Made by a program: the position numbers and the translations under genes. A DNA stretch of 33,515 nt from Terriglobales bacterium (GTDB lineage Bacteria > Acidobacteriota > Terriglobia > Terriglobales > Acidobacteriaceae). The DNA is taken from positions 1 to 33,515 of the forward strand of contig DASYVL010000056.1 of assembly GCA_035937135.1 (NCBI GenBank). Direction: 5' to 3'. Below the pieces are notes generated by a model. It ran no database searches, was not told the DNA's origin, and saw nothing but the letters and a program-made list of their open reading frames with translations. Numbering within the stretch: the stretch's first letter is position 1; every line of letters starts with the position of its first letter. Of the stretch, positions 7,511 through 15,470 are shown one piece after another.

Positions 7511-8809
7511 ATGAGCGAGACCGGTTCGCAGGTGGTCACAGGACAGAAACCGCCGCCGCCGCGCAGCTTGCGCTGGGTAGTGCTGGTTGCCATCAGCCTG
7601 GCCATGTTCGGCAACTACTACGTCTACGACGCCATCGGCCCGCTGGCGGACGTGCTCAAATCGCAGCTCGGCTTCTCCGACGCCAACATCGGCCTGCTAC
7701 AGGCCATCTACAGCATCCCCAACGTCTTCATGGTGCTGATCGGCGGGGTGATCGTGGACCGCATCGGCACGCGCAAGTCCATCTTCATCTTCGGGACGCT
7801 GTGCCTGGTGGGGGCGGGAATCACCGTCATCTCGGGAACGCTGCCCATGATGGCGGCGGGCCGGCTGGTGTTCGGATTGGGGGCGGAATCGCTGATCGTC
7901 GCCGTGACCACGGCCTGCGCCAAATGGTTCCGCGGCAAGGAACTGAGCTTCGCCTTCGGCATCAACCTGATGATCGCGCGCGCCGGCACCTGGCTGGCGC
8001 AGAACTCGCCCACCTGGGCCAAGGGCGCCTACCAAAGCTGGCGCACTCCGCTGGTGATCGCTGTGGGCTTCGCCACCCTGTGTGTGGTCGGGGCGGTGGT
8101 GTACTGGCTGCTTGAGATCTACGCGGAGAAACGCTTCGAGCTGGGACAGGCGGGCGAGACCGATAAGGTGGTGTTCGCCGACCTATTCCGCTTCGGCAAG
8201 TCCTACTGGTACATCGTGGCCCTGTGCATCACGTTCTACTCCGGCATCTTCCCCTTCGAGACCTTCGCGGTGAAGTTCTTCATGGAAGCGCACGGCACCA
8301 GCCGGGAGTTGGGCGGATTCCTGATCAGCATCCTCACCGCCTTCACTATGTTCGGCACTCCGGCGTTCGGGCTGCTGGCCGACAAGGTGGGCAAGCGCGC
8401 CCTGTTGATGATGTTTGGCTCGGTGCTGCTGATCCCCGTCTATCTGATGATGGGTCATACCCACATCACCCTCTATGTTCCCATGGCCATGATGGGCATC
8501 GCCTTCTCGCTGATCCCGGCTGTGATGTGGCCCTCGGTGGCTTACATCGTGGGACAGAGCAAGCTGGGCACAGCCTACGGGCTGATGACCATGATCCAGA
8601 ACATCGGGCTGGCGGGCTTCAATCTGCTCATCGGTTGGGCCAATGACCACGCCGGCGCCAGCGCCCAGAATCCCGAGGGATACCAGCTGGGCATGTGGAT
8701 CTTCTCCATTCTGGGCCTGGTGGGATTGACGTTCGCCTTCCTGCTGCGCCAGAGCGAGAGCGGCCCGGGGGCGCACGGGCTGGAGACCATCACCGCCGGG
8801 AGCAGTTGA
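7511..8809 (+). CDS. MFS transporter, MFSD1-like
   Basis: This 432-residue major facilitator superfamily protein has about 12 hydrophobic segments and a larger cytoplasmic loop after segment 6, at about residues 205-225. The loop 2-3 motif is 'GGVIVDRIGTRKSIF' and a second copy, 'GLLADKVGKRALLM', lies in the C-terminal half. The segment 'GQSKLGTAYGLMTMIQNIGL' resembles the MFSD1 branch, which has eukaryotic members described as lysosomal dipeptide transporters; substrate assignment to peptides is therefore only a suggestion. AGGA lies 7 bp before the ATG. The gene follows the ThiF-like gene by 109 bp on the same strand, with no obvious functional link. Confidence 0.85.
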   Translation: MSETGSQVVTGQKPPPPRSLRWVVLVAISLAMFGNYYVYDAIGPLADVLKSQLGFSDANIGLLQAIYSIPNVFMVLIGGVIVDRIGTRKSIFIFGTLCLVGAGITVISGTLPMMAAGRLVFGLGAESLIVAVTTACAKWFRGKELSFAFGINLMIARAGTWLAQNSPTWAKGAYQSWRTPLVIAVGFATLCVVGAVVYWLLEIYAEKRFELGQAGETDKVVFADLFRFGKSYWYIVALCITFYSGIFPFETFAVKFFMEAHGTSRELGGFLISILTAFTMFGTPAFGLLADKVGKRALLMMFGSVLLIPVYLMMGHTHITLYVPMAMMGIAFSLIPAVMWPSVAYIVGQSKLGTAYGLMTMIQNIGLAGFNLLIGWANDHAGASAQNPEGYQLGMWIFSILGLVGLTFAFLLRQSESGPGAHGLETITAGSS

Positions 8810-8831
8810 AGCGGCGCGCTGCACACCAAAG

Positions 8832-9452
8832 CTAGTCGCAGCACACGTCGCCGCGAAGCGCGTCGATGCCCTCTTTGGCAATGATGGGGACCATCACCAG
8901 GGCGGCGACCGGGTCGGCCCACCAAAGGCCGAAGGCGGCGTTCAGAAGCAATCCCGCGAGCAGGATGGCGGAGAGATAGGTGCAGAACTCGGTCTGGCGG
9001 GCGTCGGCATGCATGGCTGCGCTTTGCAACCCCCGGCCCACCTTGCGCTTGGCGCGCGAGAGCAAGGGCATCACAATCAACGAAACGCACGCCAGGATAA
9101 TTCCAAGAAGGCTTTGTTCCGGTGCTCGGCGCCGAAGCAGGTCGGCGGCCCCTTCGTAGCTCATATACGCGGACAGCAAGAGAAAACATCCGCCGACAAT
9201 CTTGAGCGCTACCTTTTCAATCCGCTCGCGGCGGCGTTCGTCGGCCTCGGCAGACATGCGCCACAGCAGCGCCCCACCCGAGGTCACCTCGATGAAACTG
9301 TCGAAGCCAAAGCCGACAAGGGAGATGCTCCCCGCCATGGCACCGGCGATTACGGCTACGATCCCTTCCAGGCTGTTCCATACCAGGGTGAAGTACTCCA
9401 GGCGCTTGCCGCGCTGGGCCAGCGCCTGACGGTCGAGCACCAAGTCGGCCAT
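8832..9452 (-). CDS. Small CDF-like cation transporter
   Basis: This 206-residue membrane protein has about five or six hydrophobic segments. Segment 2 carries 'GFGFDSFIEVTSGGALLWR', with Asp and Glu spaced four apart as in metal sites of cation diffusion proteins. 'DARQTEFCTYLSAILLAG' later in the protein resembles the second metal-site helix. It lacks the cytoplasmic C-terminal domain of classical CDF transporters and ends in 'GDVCCD', a cysteine pair likely to touch metal. This architecture fits the short bacterial 'cation transporter' group related to TMEM163-type zinc proteins. It is the downstream neighbour of a full-length CDF transporter on the same strand (65 bp apart), so a shared metal-efflux role is likely. 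The ion is not identifiable. Confidence 0.75.
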   Translation of the reverse strand: MADLVLDRQALAQRGKRLEYFTLVWNSLEGIVAVIAGAMAGSISLVGFGFDSFIEVTSGGALLWRMSAEADERRRERIEKVALKIVGGCFLLLSAYMSYEGAADLLRRRAPEQSLLGIILACVSLIVMPLLSRAKRKVGRGLQSAAMHADARQTEFCTYLSAILLAGLLLNAAFGLWWADPVAALVMVPIIAKEGIDALRGDVCCD

Positions 9453-9516
9453 GGGACGAGCATATCAGGCCCGCGGCGCAGGAGCCCGGTGCATGGTCCT
9501 CTCCTGCCGTTGGCAC

Positions 9517-10545
9517 TTATGGTGTCAATCCACCGCCATCAAGATGGCCGTCGGCTGCGTGCGCGTTCTGATGGCCGTGTGCGTGATGGATTTCGCCTGA
9601 TTCGCCGACTGGATCGACATGGATCACGGCTCGCTCAAGGAACTGGAGGTTGTGCATCAGTTGGTGATGAACCTCATTTGCAATGGAGTGGGCCTGTACG
9701 ACTGTAAGCTGTCCCTCAACGGCGATGTTGACTTCAGCGTGCATCCGGTGCCCGATCCACCGCGCGCGTACTTCCGTAACATCCTCCACTCCGTGCACTT
9801 CGTGAGCGGTCTGTCGTATTTGGTCCACCACATCCGGCTCCACGCCATCCAAGGCCCTCGTAAGCACGGCCTTTAGGGAGTCCCAGACGATGAACAAAAT
9901 GGCGATTGTGATTCCCATTCCAACAATGGGATCCGCGATTGGATACCCGAGCCACACACCGGTTGCTCCGAAAAGAACTGCGAGGCTTGTCCAGCCATCG
10001 GTGCGCGCGTGGTATCCGTCCGCAATCAGGGCCGCACTTCCAATCTCTTTTCCCACTCTGATACGAAAGACCGCAACCCCTTCATTGCCCAGGAAGCCGA
10101 TGACGGCGGCGACGGCGACCGCCCAAAGATGACTCACCTTCTGGGGATGAATCAGGCGCTGGATGGACTCGTATCCCGCAACCACCGCGCTGGCGAAGAT
10201 GATGAGAACCACGAGCATGCCCGCCAGATCCTCAACGCGGCCGTAGCCGAACGGGAAGCGCTTCGTCGGCTTCAGCCTCGCAAACAGGAACGCTATTCCA
10301 AGCGGAATCGCAGTAGCGGCATCACCGAGATTGTGGATGGTATCGGCCAGCAGACTAATGCTTCCCGAAACGAAGACGACGACGACCTGGAGAACAGCCG
10401 TTATAAACAGCGCTACGAATGACCATTTGATCGCCCACAGCCCTCGTTCCGAACTCGCAATAGTTGCGTCAACAACCCCATGTGTATGGCCATGAGATCC
10501 ACCCTCGTGTCGATGACTGGCATCGTGGCCATGTTTGTGGTTCAT
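9517..10545 (-). CDS. Cation diffusion facilitator, CzcD/ZnT type
   Basis: This 342-residue inner-membrane metal/proton antiporter has six hydrophobic segments. The two metal-site motifs are HxxxD: His71/Asp75 in 'LADTIHNLGDA' and His179/Asp183 in 'DGYHARTDGW'. This pattern is typical of zinc, cadmium or cobalt exporters. Both termini are His-rich ('MNHKHGHDASHRHEGGSHGH' and a His-rich tail from about residue 322), and a cytoplasmic regulatory domain follows segment 6. The ATG at 10545 has GGGGGAG 2-3 bases upstream and is preferred over the open extension to 10626. The GC content is lower than in the neighbours: sampled lines give about 50-58% against about 70% in the MFS gene, which suggests acquisition by transfer. 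Confidence 0.9.
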   Translation of the reverse strand: MNHKHGHDASHRHEGGSHGHTHGVVDATIASSERGLWAIKWSFVALFITAVLQVVVVFVSGSISLLADTIHNLGDAATAIPLGIAFLFARLKPTKRFPFGYGRVEDLAGMLVVLIIFASAVVAGYESIQRLIHPQKVSHLWAVAVAAVIGFLGNEGVAVFRIRVGKEIGSAALIADGYHARTDGWTSLAVLFGATGVWLGYPIADPIVGMGITIAILFIVWDSLKAVLTRALDGVEPDVVDQIRQTAHEVHGVEDVTEVRARWIGHRMHAEVNIAVEGQLTVVQAHSIANEVHHQLMHNLQFLERAVIHVDPVGESGEIHHAHGHQNAHAADGHLDGGGLTP

Positions 10546-10748
10546 GCTCCCCCCAGATTTGAATATCGGAAGCGGGCTCATTGACGGCGGGCCACTCTTC
10601 AGCCATCCAAGCCGCAAACTCGCCACCGAAACCAGGCCATTTTAGGGGTCTTTGACGGGAGCAGCCAGCAATTCCTACCGCGCCAGGTTTCGGTTACACT
10701 CAGGCTTGCCATACACAGGCCCCTATCCATACAACACAAAGCCACTTA

Positions 10749-10770
10749 GCCGCATCTGGATAGATGCGGC
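10749..10770. promoter_or_regulatory. Perfect hairpin just upstream of the sigma factor gene
   Basis: GCCGCATC and GATGCGGC form an 8-bp perfect inverted repeat with a TGGATA loop, ending 14 bp before the proposed TTG start. It could be an operator or a leader hairpin affecting translation. There is no T tract, so a terminator is less likely. Confidence 0.4.
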
Positions 10771-10784
10771 CCTAAAAAGGCCAC

Positions 10785-11390
10785 TTGACCCCAGCCAAGA
10801 AAACAACAGTCTCCGGACTTTCGGAAGCAGAGGCGATTGACGGGGCCAAAAAAGGGGATGCAAGGTCGTTCGATGCGTTGTACGACCTGCATAAGCGGCG
10901 GGTGTACTCACTATGCCTGAGGATGACAGGCAACGTAGCCGAAGCGGAAGATCTGACACAGGAAGCCTTCCTGCAGCTTTACCGCAAGGTGGCGACCTTC
11001 CGCGGCGAATCGGCGTTCTCCACCTGGCTGCATCGGCTGTCGGTGAACGTAGTGCTGATGCACCTGCGCAAGAAGGGCCTGTCCGAGGTCTCCCTGGAGC
11101 AGACGCTGGACCCCGAACCGGACGAGGGTCCAAAGCGAGAGTTCGGGACGGCGGACCTGGCCCTGAAAGGGGTGGTCGACCGGGTGAACTTGGAGCGGGC
11201 CATCGCCAGCCTGTCGCCGGGCTACCGCACGATTTTCGTGCTGCATGACGTGGAAGGGTATGAGCACAACGAGATCGCGGAGATGCTGGGATGCTCGATC
11301 GGCAACAGCAAGTCGCAGCTGCACAAGGCACGGCTGAAGCTGCGCGAGATTCTGCGGCTGGATAGAGCTGAGAAGGCCCCGCGGCACTGA
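10785..11390 (+). CDS. ECF-type RNA polymerase sigma factor
   Basis: This 201-residue sigma-70 family protein has region 2 at about residues 28-95, with 'DLTQEAFLQLYRKVATFRG' and 'FSTWLHRLSVNVVLMHLRKK', and region 4 at about 138-190, with 'LSPGYRTIFVLHDVEGYEHN', 'EIAEMLGCSIGNSKSQLHKA'. There is no region 3, as is usual for ECF factors. The start is probably the TTG at 10785, because the upstream in-frame ATG at 10764 meets a stop three codons later; AAAAGG lies 5-10 bases upstream. A zinc-finger anti-sigma gene follows 37 bp downstream. The pair should be co-transcribed, and such pairs are often autoregulated, though I could not identify the promoter motif. Confidence 0.93.
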   Translation: MTPAKKTTVSGLSEAEAIDGAKKGDARSFDALYDLHKRRVYSLCLRMTGNVAEAEDLTQEAFLQLYRKVATFRGESAFSTWLHRLSVNVVLMHLRKKGLSEVSLEQTLDPEPDEGPKREFGTADLALKGVVDRVNLERAIASLSPGYRTIFVLHDVEGYEHNEIAEMLGCSIGNSKSQLHKARLKLREILRLDRAEKAPRH

Positions 11391-11427
11391 TGCCGGAGCG
11401 GGAAGAAGTGGAAGAGAGGAAGTTAAG

Positions 11428-12054
11428 ATGAACTGCACGGAGTTTCAAAACGCGCTGCCCGACTTCATCGATGGCGGAGCTGCACCGGAGGCCGACGGGC
11501 ACCTGAAGTCCTGCGCCGCCTGCGCCGGGCTGGTGGCTGACCTGAAGGAGATCGCCGGGCAGGCGCACCTGCTGGCGGCCTCTGACGAGCCCGGCCCGCA
11601 GGTGTGGTCGAGAATCGAAGCATCTCTGGAGCTCGAGGGCCTGGTGCGCGTACAAGCGCCAGCGCCGCGCCGCGCCCTCTGGTGGGGCGCGGGACAGAAC
11701 CGCTGGGCGGTTCCCGCCTGGGCGGGCGCCGTGGCCGCGCTGCTGCTGCTGGCCTTCGGAATGAACACGCTGCGTCAGCCTACGACTCCGCCGGCCGGGG
11801 TGGCCGTGGTCAAGCCGGCAGCCCTGGTGGATGACGACGATATGAAATTTCTGGCGGCCGTCGAGGAGCGCGCACCCAGCAAGGGCGCCGCGCGCTATAA
11901 GGTGCACCTGGAGGCGGTGAACGCCTCCATCCGCGACGCCAAGCGCTCGGTGGAGCAGGATCCGCGGAACGAGTTGGCGCGTGAGCGTTTGATCCAGGCT
12001 TACGATCAGAAGAGCGCTTTGTACGAGATGGCAATGGCGAGGTCGATGCAGTAA
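11428..12054 (+). CDS. Zinc-finger (zf-HC2) membrane anti-sigma factor
   Basis: This 208-residue protein has the zinc-binding anti-sigma pattern at its N terminus: Cys3, then His25-x3-Cys29-x2-Cys32 ('GHLKSCAACAG'). A single transmembrane helix lies at about residues 93-112 ('VPAWAGAVAALLLLAFG'). About 95 residues of predicted extracytoplasmic sequence follow, ending in a charged helical stretch. The cytoplasmic zinc domain should bind and hold the ECF sigma factor encoded just upstream, releasing it when the outer part senses an envelope signal. The ATG has AGAGGAAG 6-13 bp upstream. The protein is somewhat long in its C-terminal part compared with minimal anti-sigmas, and that part is not a domain I recognise. 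Confidence 0.88.
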   Translation: MNCTEFQNALPDFIDGGAAPEADGHLKSCAACAGLVADLKEIAGQAHLLAASDEPGPQVWSRIEASLELEGLVRVQAPAPRRALWWGAGQNRWAVPAWAGAVAALLLLAFGMNTLRQPTTPPAGVAVVKPAALVDDDDMKFLAAVEERAPSKGAARYKVHLEAVNASIRDAKRSVEQDPRNELARERLIQAYDQKSALYEMAMARSMQ

Positions 12055-12085
12055 TCTGTACCACGCAACAACACCCTTACAGGGG

Positions 12086-12961
12086 ATGGTAGGAAGCATG
12101 GGACGCGAGAATCAAAACAGGAAGCTGGCCTGGCTGCTAGTCGCCGGATGGGCGGGACTCACCTTGGCGGGCGCGCAGACCAAAGAGCTGCAGTACCTGG
12201 CCGCACCCGGCGCCTCGGTTTCCCTCACCAACGATATCGGCCCAGTCACCGTCCGCTATGCCGAGGGCCACAAGATCGTGGTCAAGAGCAAGGCCAACTC
12301 CAACAAGGTCGAGGTGGACGCCGAGCAGAAAGGCAACCGCTTTGAGATCCGCACTCACATCCTGCAGCCGGGCTCCGAGGAGGAACAGAAGGTGGAGTAC
12401 GAGATCTTTCTCCCGGCCAAGGTCGGGATCACCGTACGCGCCAACACCGGCCCCATCCGGGTGAAAGGCCTGCGCGGCTCCGAAGTGATCCTGGAAGGGG
12501 ACTCCTCTCCCGTGGAGGTGCACGAGGTGGACGCGGGCGGGCAGCACCTGCACGTGCGCACGGTAAGCGGAACCATCACGCTGGGCAACGTCTCCAGCGC
12601 CCACCTGGAGGTCCGCTCCTTGAGCGGCGACGTGTCGTTGGAGAACGTTTCCGGCCCCAAGGTGCAGGTGACCACCACCCAGGGCGACATCCGCTACCAG
12701 GGCGAGTTCGGTTCCAACGGCGAGTACTCACTCATCAGCCATTCGGGAGACATCGACGTGGCGCTGCCCGAGGGCGCTTCTGTGGACATGATGGCGGAGT
12801 CGGTCGAGGGCTCGGCGGACAATGATTTCCCCCTGCAGCGCAAACAGCACTCCTCCTTCCTCCCGCACAAAGGACGTTCCTTCTCAGGTACTTCCCACTC
12901 CGGTTCCTCCAGCGTCCAGCTCAGTTCCTTCAGTGGTAAAATCCGCGTCAAGAAGCAGTAA
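12086..12961 (+). CDS. Exported DUF4097-type beta-strand repeat protein
   Basis: This protein of about 290 residues has a signal peptide ('LAWLLVAGWAGLTLAGAQ', after a short charged stretch) followed by repeated short beta-strand units such as 'VRTVSGTITLGNVS', 'VRSLSGDVSLENVSG' and 'LISHSGDIDVALPEG'. This pattern is typical of the DUF4097 family, which folds as a right-handed beta-helix and often sits beside sigma/anti-sigma or PspC-type regulators. The C terminus is Ser-rich and basic. Two starts are possible, the ATG at 12086 or the ATG at 12098; neither has ideal ribosome-site spacing. It follows the anti-sigma gene by 31 bp and is probably in the same operon. The function of the family is unknown, and an envelope-stress effector or sensor role is an inference from context. 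Confidence 0.8.
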   Translation: MVGSMGRENQNRKLAWLLVAGWAGLTLAGAQTKELQYLAAPGASVSLTNDIGPVTVRYAEGHKIVVKSKANSNKVEVDAEQKGNRFEIRTHILQPGSEEEQKVEYEIFLPAKVGITVRANTGPIRVKGLRGSEVILEGDSSPVEVHEVDAGGQHLHVRTVSGTITLGNVSSAHLEVRSLSGDVSLENVSGPKVQVTTTQGDIRYQGEFGSNGEYSLISHSGDIDVALPEGASVDMMAESVEGSADNDFPLQRKQHSSFLPHKGRSFSGTSHSGSSSVQLSSFSGKIRVKKQ

Positions 12962-12995
12962 CGGAACGGGCGTCGCCGCTGGCCGCTCCCCGCAC

Positions 12996-13556
12996 ATGGA
13001 GCAAAAAGGATCACCGCGAGCCGTGTTCCTCGTGGGCTTCATGGGCGCGGGCAAGAGCCGCGTCGGCCGCGCCCTGGCCCGGCGACTGGGCTGGCGTTTC
13101 GTGGATCTCGACCGCCGGGTGGAAGCGCACGCGGGCCGCTCCATCGCGCGGATGTTTCGGGAGTCGGGCGAAGCCGCCTTCCGCCAGGCCGAAACGGCGG
13201 GATTGAAGCGATTGCTGGGCGAGCTCAAGGACTCGTCGGGAACCGTGGTGGCGCTGGGCGGCGGGGTTTCGGCGCAGGCAGAAAACCGAAGGCTGTTGCG
13301 GGGAGCGCAGACGGTGTTTCTGGATGTTCCCGCGGGAACGCTGTGGGAGCGCTGCCGCGGGGAACGCGGGAAGCGGCCTCTGGTAGAGGACGAGGCAAGT
13401 TTTCTGCGGCTGTATGACTCCCGGCGTCCGCACTACGCGGCCGCGGGGATGCGGGTGGAAGCGGCGGACCGCAGCGCCAAGGAGCTGGCGGCGGAGATCG
13501 TCGAAAAACTGGGATTCACTCAAGGAAGCACAACCGGGAAACGGGAGAGATTGTGA
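12996..13556 (+). CDS. aroK: Shikimate kinase
   Basis: This 186-residue enzyme phosphorylates shikimate at the 3-OH in the chorismate pathway. The P-loop is 'GFMGAGKS' (residues 14-21). The substrate and Mg site Asp37/Asp39 is in 'FVDLDRRVE', the shikimate-binding Arg63 is in 'GEAAFRQAE', and the Gly triplet is 'GGG' at 88-90. 'KRPLVEDEA' and 'YDSRRPHYAAA' near the C terminus are the lid and the adenine-side arginine. The ATG at 12996 gives the family length; the frame continues upstream inside the DUF4097 gene but without homologous sequence. The stop overlaps the next start by 4 bp (GTGA). Chorismate also feeds the menaquinone route represented by mqnE at 2106-3245. Confidence 0.92.
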   Translation: MEQKGSPRAVFLVGFMGAGKSRVGRALARRLGWRFVDLDRRVEAHAGRSIARMFRESGEAAFRQAETAGLKRLLGELKDSSGTVVALGGGVSAQAENRRLLRGAQTVFLDVPAGTLWERCRGERGKRPLVEDEASFLRLYDSRRPHYAAAGMRVEAADRSAKELAAEIVEKLGFTQGSTTGKRERL

Positions 13557-14296
13557 AGAGATTCCGTGTGGCAGTGGTGGTGGCGGCGCTGGCGCTGGCG
13601 GTGCCGAGCATGGACGCGGGCAAGAAAGACAAGTCCGAGAAAGCCGGCGAGATCGTGGACTCCGGTTCCTTCGGCGTCTTCGTGGACGGCAAGCGCGTGG
13701 CCACGGAGAAATTCAAGGTCGAGAAGCGTGAGGACGGGAGCGTCGCCAGTTCGGAGCTGACCGTGGACGGCGGCAACCAGAAAGCTAGCCAGACGTCAGA
13801 GCTGCGCCTCTCGTCCAGCGGCGACCTGCAGAGCTATTCCTGGAAGGAACAGAGCCCGGGCAAGGGCGAGATCACGGTCGCGCCCAAGGAAACGTTCTTG
13901 ATGGAGTCCATCACTCCGAATCCGGCGGAAAAGACGCAGGAGGTGCCTTTCTTCTCGCCCCGTTCCACCGCGATTCTGGACGACAATTTCTTCACCCACA
14001 GGGAATTGCTCACCTGGCGCTATCTGGGAGCAGGGTGCCGCCAGGGTCTGGGGCAGACCACCTGCCGCCCCCCGAAAATGACGTTTGGAGCCATCGTCCC
14101 GCGCCAGGGCACCTTCATCACCGTCACCTTGGAGTACCTCGGGCGAGAGACAGTGAAGGTGGGCGGAGCGGAGCGCGAGTTGAACCGCTTCAACCTGGCT
14201 AGCGAAGGCATGGACTGGGCGCTCTGGCTGGACGACCAGCACAAACTGGTCCGCATCCTGATCACCGCCGATAACACCGAAGTCGTTCGGGACTGA
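13553..14296 (+). CDS. Exported protein of unknown function, coupled to aroK
   Basis: This 247-residue protein begins at a GTG that overlaps the aroK stop (GTGA), with GGGAGAG just upstream, so translation is probably coupled. It has a signal peptide (about residues 5-22, 'RVAVVVAALALAVPSMDAG') and then a largely beta-strand sequence beginning 'SGSFGVFVDGKRVATEKFKV'. It contains two cysteines close together at about residues 163 and 172 ('GAGCRQGLGQTTCRPP'), which could form a disulfide. I do not recognise the family with confidence; the opening resembles DUF6134/DUF3108-like periplasmic proteins that describe an attribute carried by a beta-barrel, but this is a weak impression. No metabolic link to shikimate kinase is evident. 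Confidence 0.7.
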   Translation: MKRFRVAVVVAALALAVPSMDAGKKDKSEKAGEIVDSGSFGVFVDGKRVATEKFKVEKREDGSVASSELTVDGGNQKASQTSELRLSSSGDLQSYSWKEQSPGKGEITVAPKETFLMESITPNPAEKTQEVPFFSPRSTAILDDNFFTHRELLTWRYLGAGCRQGLGQTTCRPPKMTFGAIVPRQGTFITVTLEYLGRETVKVGGAERELNRFNLASEGMDWALWLDDQHKLVRILITADNTEVVRD

Positions 14297-14338
14297 CCGC
14301 CGACCCCGCCCAAGACCTTCCGCGACCTCTTCTCTGGC

Positions 14339-15337
14339 CTACACCTTCACGTTGCGCAGGAACTCGGCCGCCACTTCCGGGAGCATGGTGTTGATGAACA
14401 TGCCGGAGCCCAGCTCGAAGCCGGCCACGCGCGTGAGCCGCGGGATGATGCTCAGATACCAGTGGTAGTAGGTGACGCCGGCGCTCTCATGCGGCGCGGT
14501 GCGGATGGTGTAGTTGAAGTCGGGATTGTCGAGGCCGTGGTAGAGCTTGGCCAGGACGCTGCGCAGCACGTGGGCCAGGCCCTCTATCTCCGGCTGGCTG
14601 ATGGCTCCGAAGCTGGCCATGTGCCGCCGCGGGAAGATGTGGGTACAGAAGGGCGTGGGCGAGGCAAAGGGTTCCAGGGCCACAAAATGTTCTGTGACCA
14701 AAACAATGCGCACCGGATCGGCGAACTCCTCCTGCAGGATCTCGCAGAACATGCACTCACCGAACTCGTCGAAGTGGCGCAGGGCTTCGGTCAGCCGCCC
14801 GCGCACCTGGGAAGAGATCACCGGGCTGGCAATCATCTGGGAGTGGGGATGCTCCAGGCTGGTGCCGGCGGCGATTCCGTGGTTCTTGAAGATGATGACG
14901 TGAGCCACGCGCGAGTCGGCGCTGGCCGCCTCGAAGCGCGCCTTGTAGGAGCGCAGGATGTCCGCCACCTGAGAATCGCTCAGCAGGGCGGTGGTCAGCG
15001 AGTGGTCCGGCGTCTCCACGATGACGTCGTGGATGCCCACGCCGTTGATGGTGCGCCGCGAGCGCACGATCTTGCGCGTGGGCTGCCCTTCGCGAGCGAG
15101 CGCGGCGAACTTGTTGGGAAGCACCCGCACCCGCCAGTCTCCTTCCGTGCTCGCGGGCATGCGCCACACCTCAGGCGGGGCCAGGGCTTCGTTCCCTGGA
15201 CAGAAGGGGCAGGTTGGGACGTAGGTCGGCAATGGCTTGGCGTCGCGCTTGACCTTGAGTTCCTCCGGGCGCTTGGCGCGCTCGGTGGCGACGATCACCC
15301 ACTCCTTGGTGAAGCGGTTCTGGCGTAGCTCCGGCAT
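14339..15337 (-). CDS. galT: Galactose-1-phosphate uridylyltransferase
   Basis: This 332-residue HIT-superfamily enzyme exchanges UDP between glucose-1-phosphate and galactose-1-phosphate in the Leloir pathway. The nucleophile is His165 in 'SLEHPHSQ' (H163-P-H165). Zinc-site cysteines are Cys43/Cys46 ('CPFC') and Cys195/Cys198 ('CMFC'). The start 'MPELRQNRFTKEWVIVATER' is family-typical, and GAAGGGAAGG lies upstream of the ATG; the open extension to 15532 is spurious because it crosses the asd start. It is divergent from asd with about 130 bp between them. No galK or galE is adjacent, so this could also act as a related ADP/UDP-sugar adenylyl or uridylyl transferase. Confidence 0.9.
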   Translation of the reverse strand: MPELRQNRFTKEWVIVATERAKRPEELKVKRDAKPLPTYVPTCPFCPGNEALAPPEVWRMPASTEGDWRVRVLPNKFAALAREGQPTRKIVRSRRTINGVGIHDVIVETPDHSLTTALLSDSQVADILRSYKARFEAASADSRVAHVIIFKNHGIAAGTSLEHPHSQMIASPVISSQVRGRLTEALRHFDEFGECMFCEILQEEFADPVRIVLVTEHFVALEPFASPTPFCTHIFPRRHMASFGAISQPEIEGLAHVLRSVLAKLYHGLDNPDFNYTIRTAPHESAGVTYYHWYLSIIPRLTRVAGFELGSGMFINTMLPEVAAEFLRNVKV

Positions 15338-15470
15338 CGGCGCGCCTTCCCTTCTCTGGACCTGGCTGGAATCCGGGGAGCATACCAGATTCAGCCGGGA
15401 GACTCCCAGCCAGAGACGGCTGGGCCGCACCGTCCGCGCGAAACCAGTGGTGTAAAATCCGAGGATTGCG

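Noticed and set aside
12822-12995. N-terminal extension of shikimate kinase overlapping the DUF4097 gene
   Set aside because: The extension is Ser/Pro-rich out-of-frame DUF4097 coding sequence; kinase homology begins only after the ATG at 12996.
15451-15458. TGTAAAAT as the asd promoter
   Set aside because: No -35 or extended -10 accompanies it, and it would leave only a very short leader; too weak to annotate as a feature.
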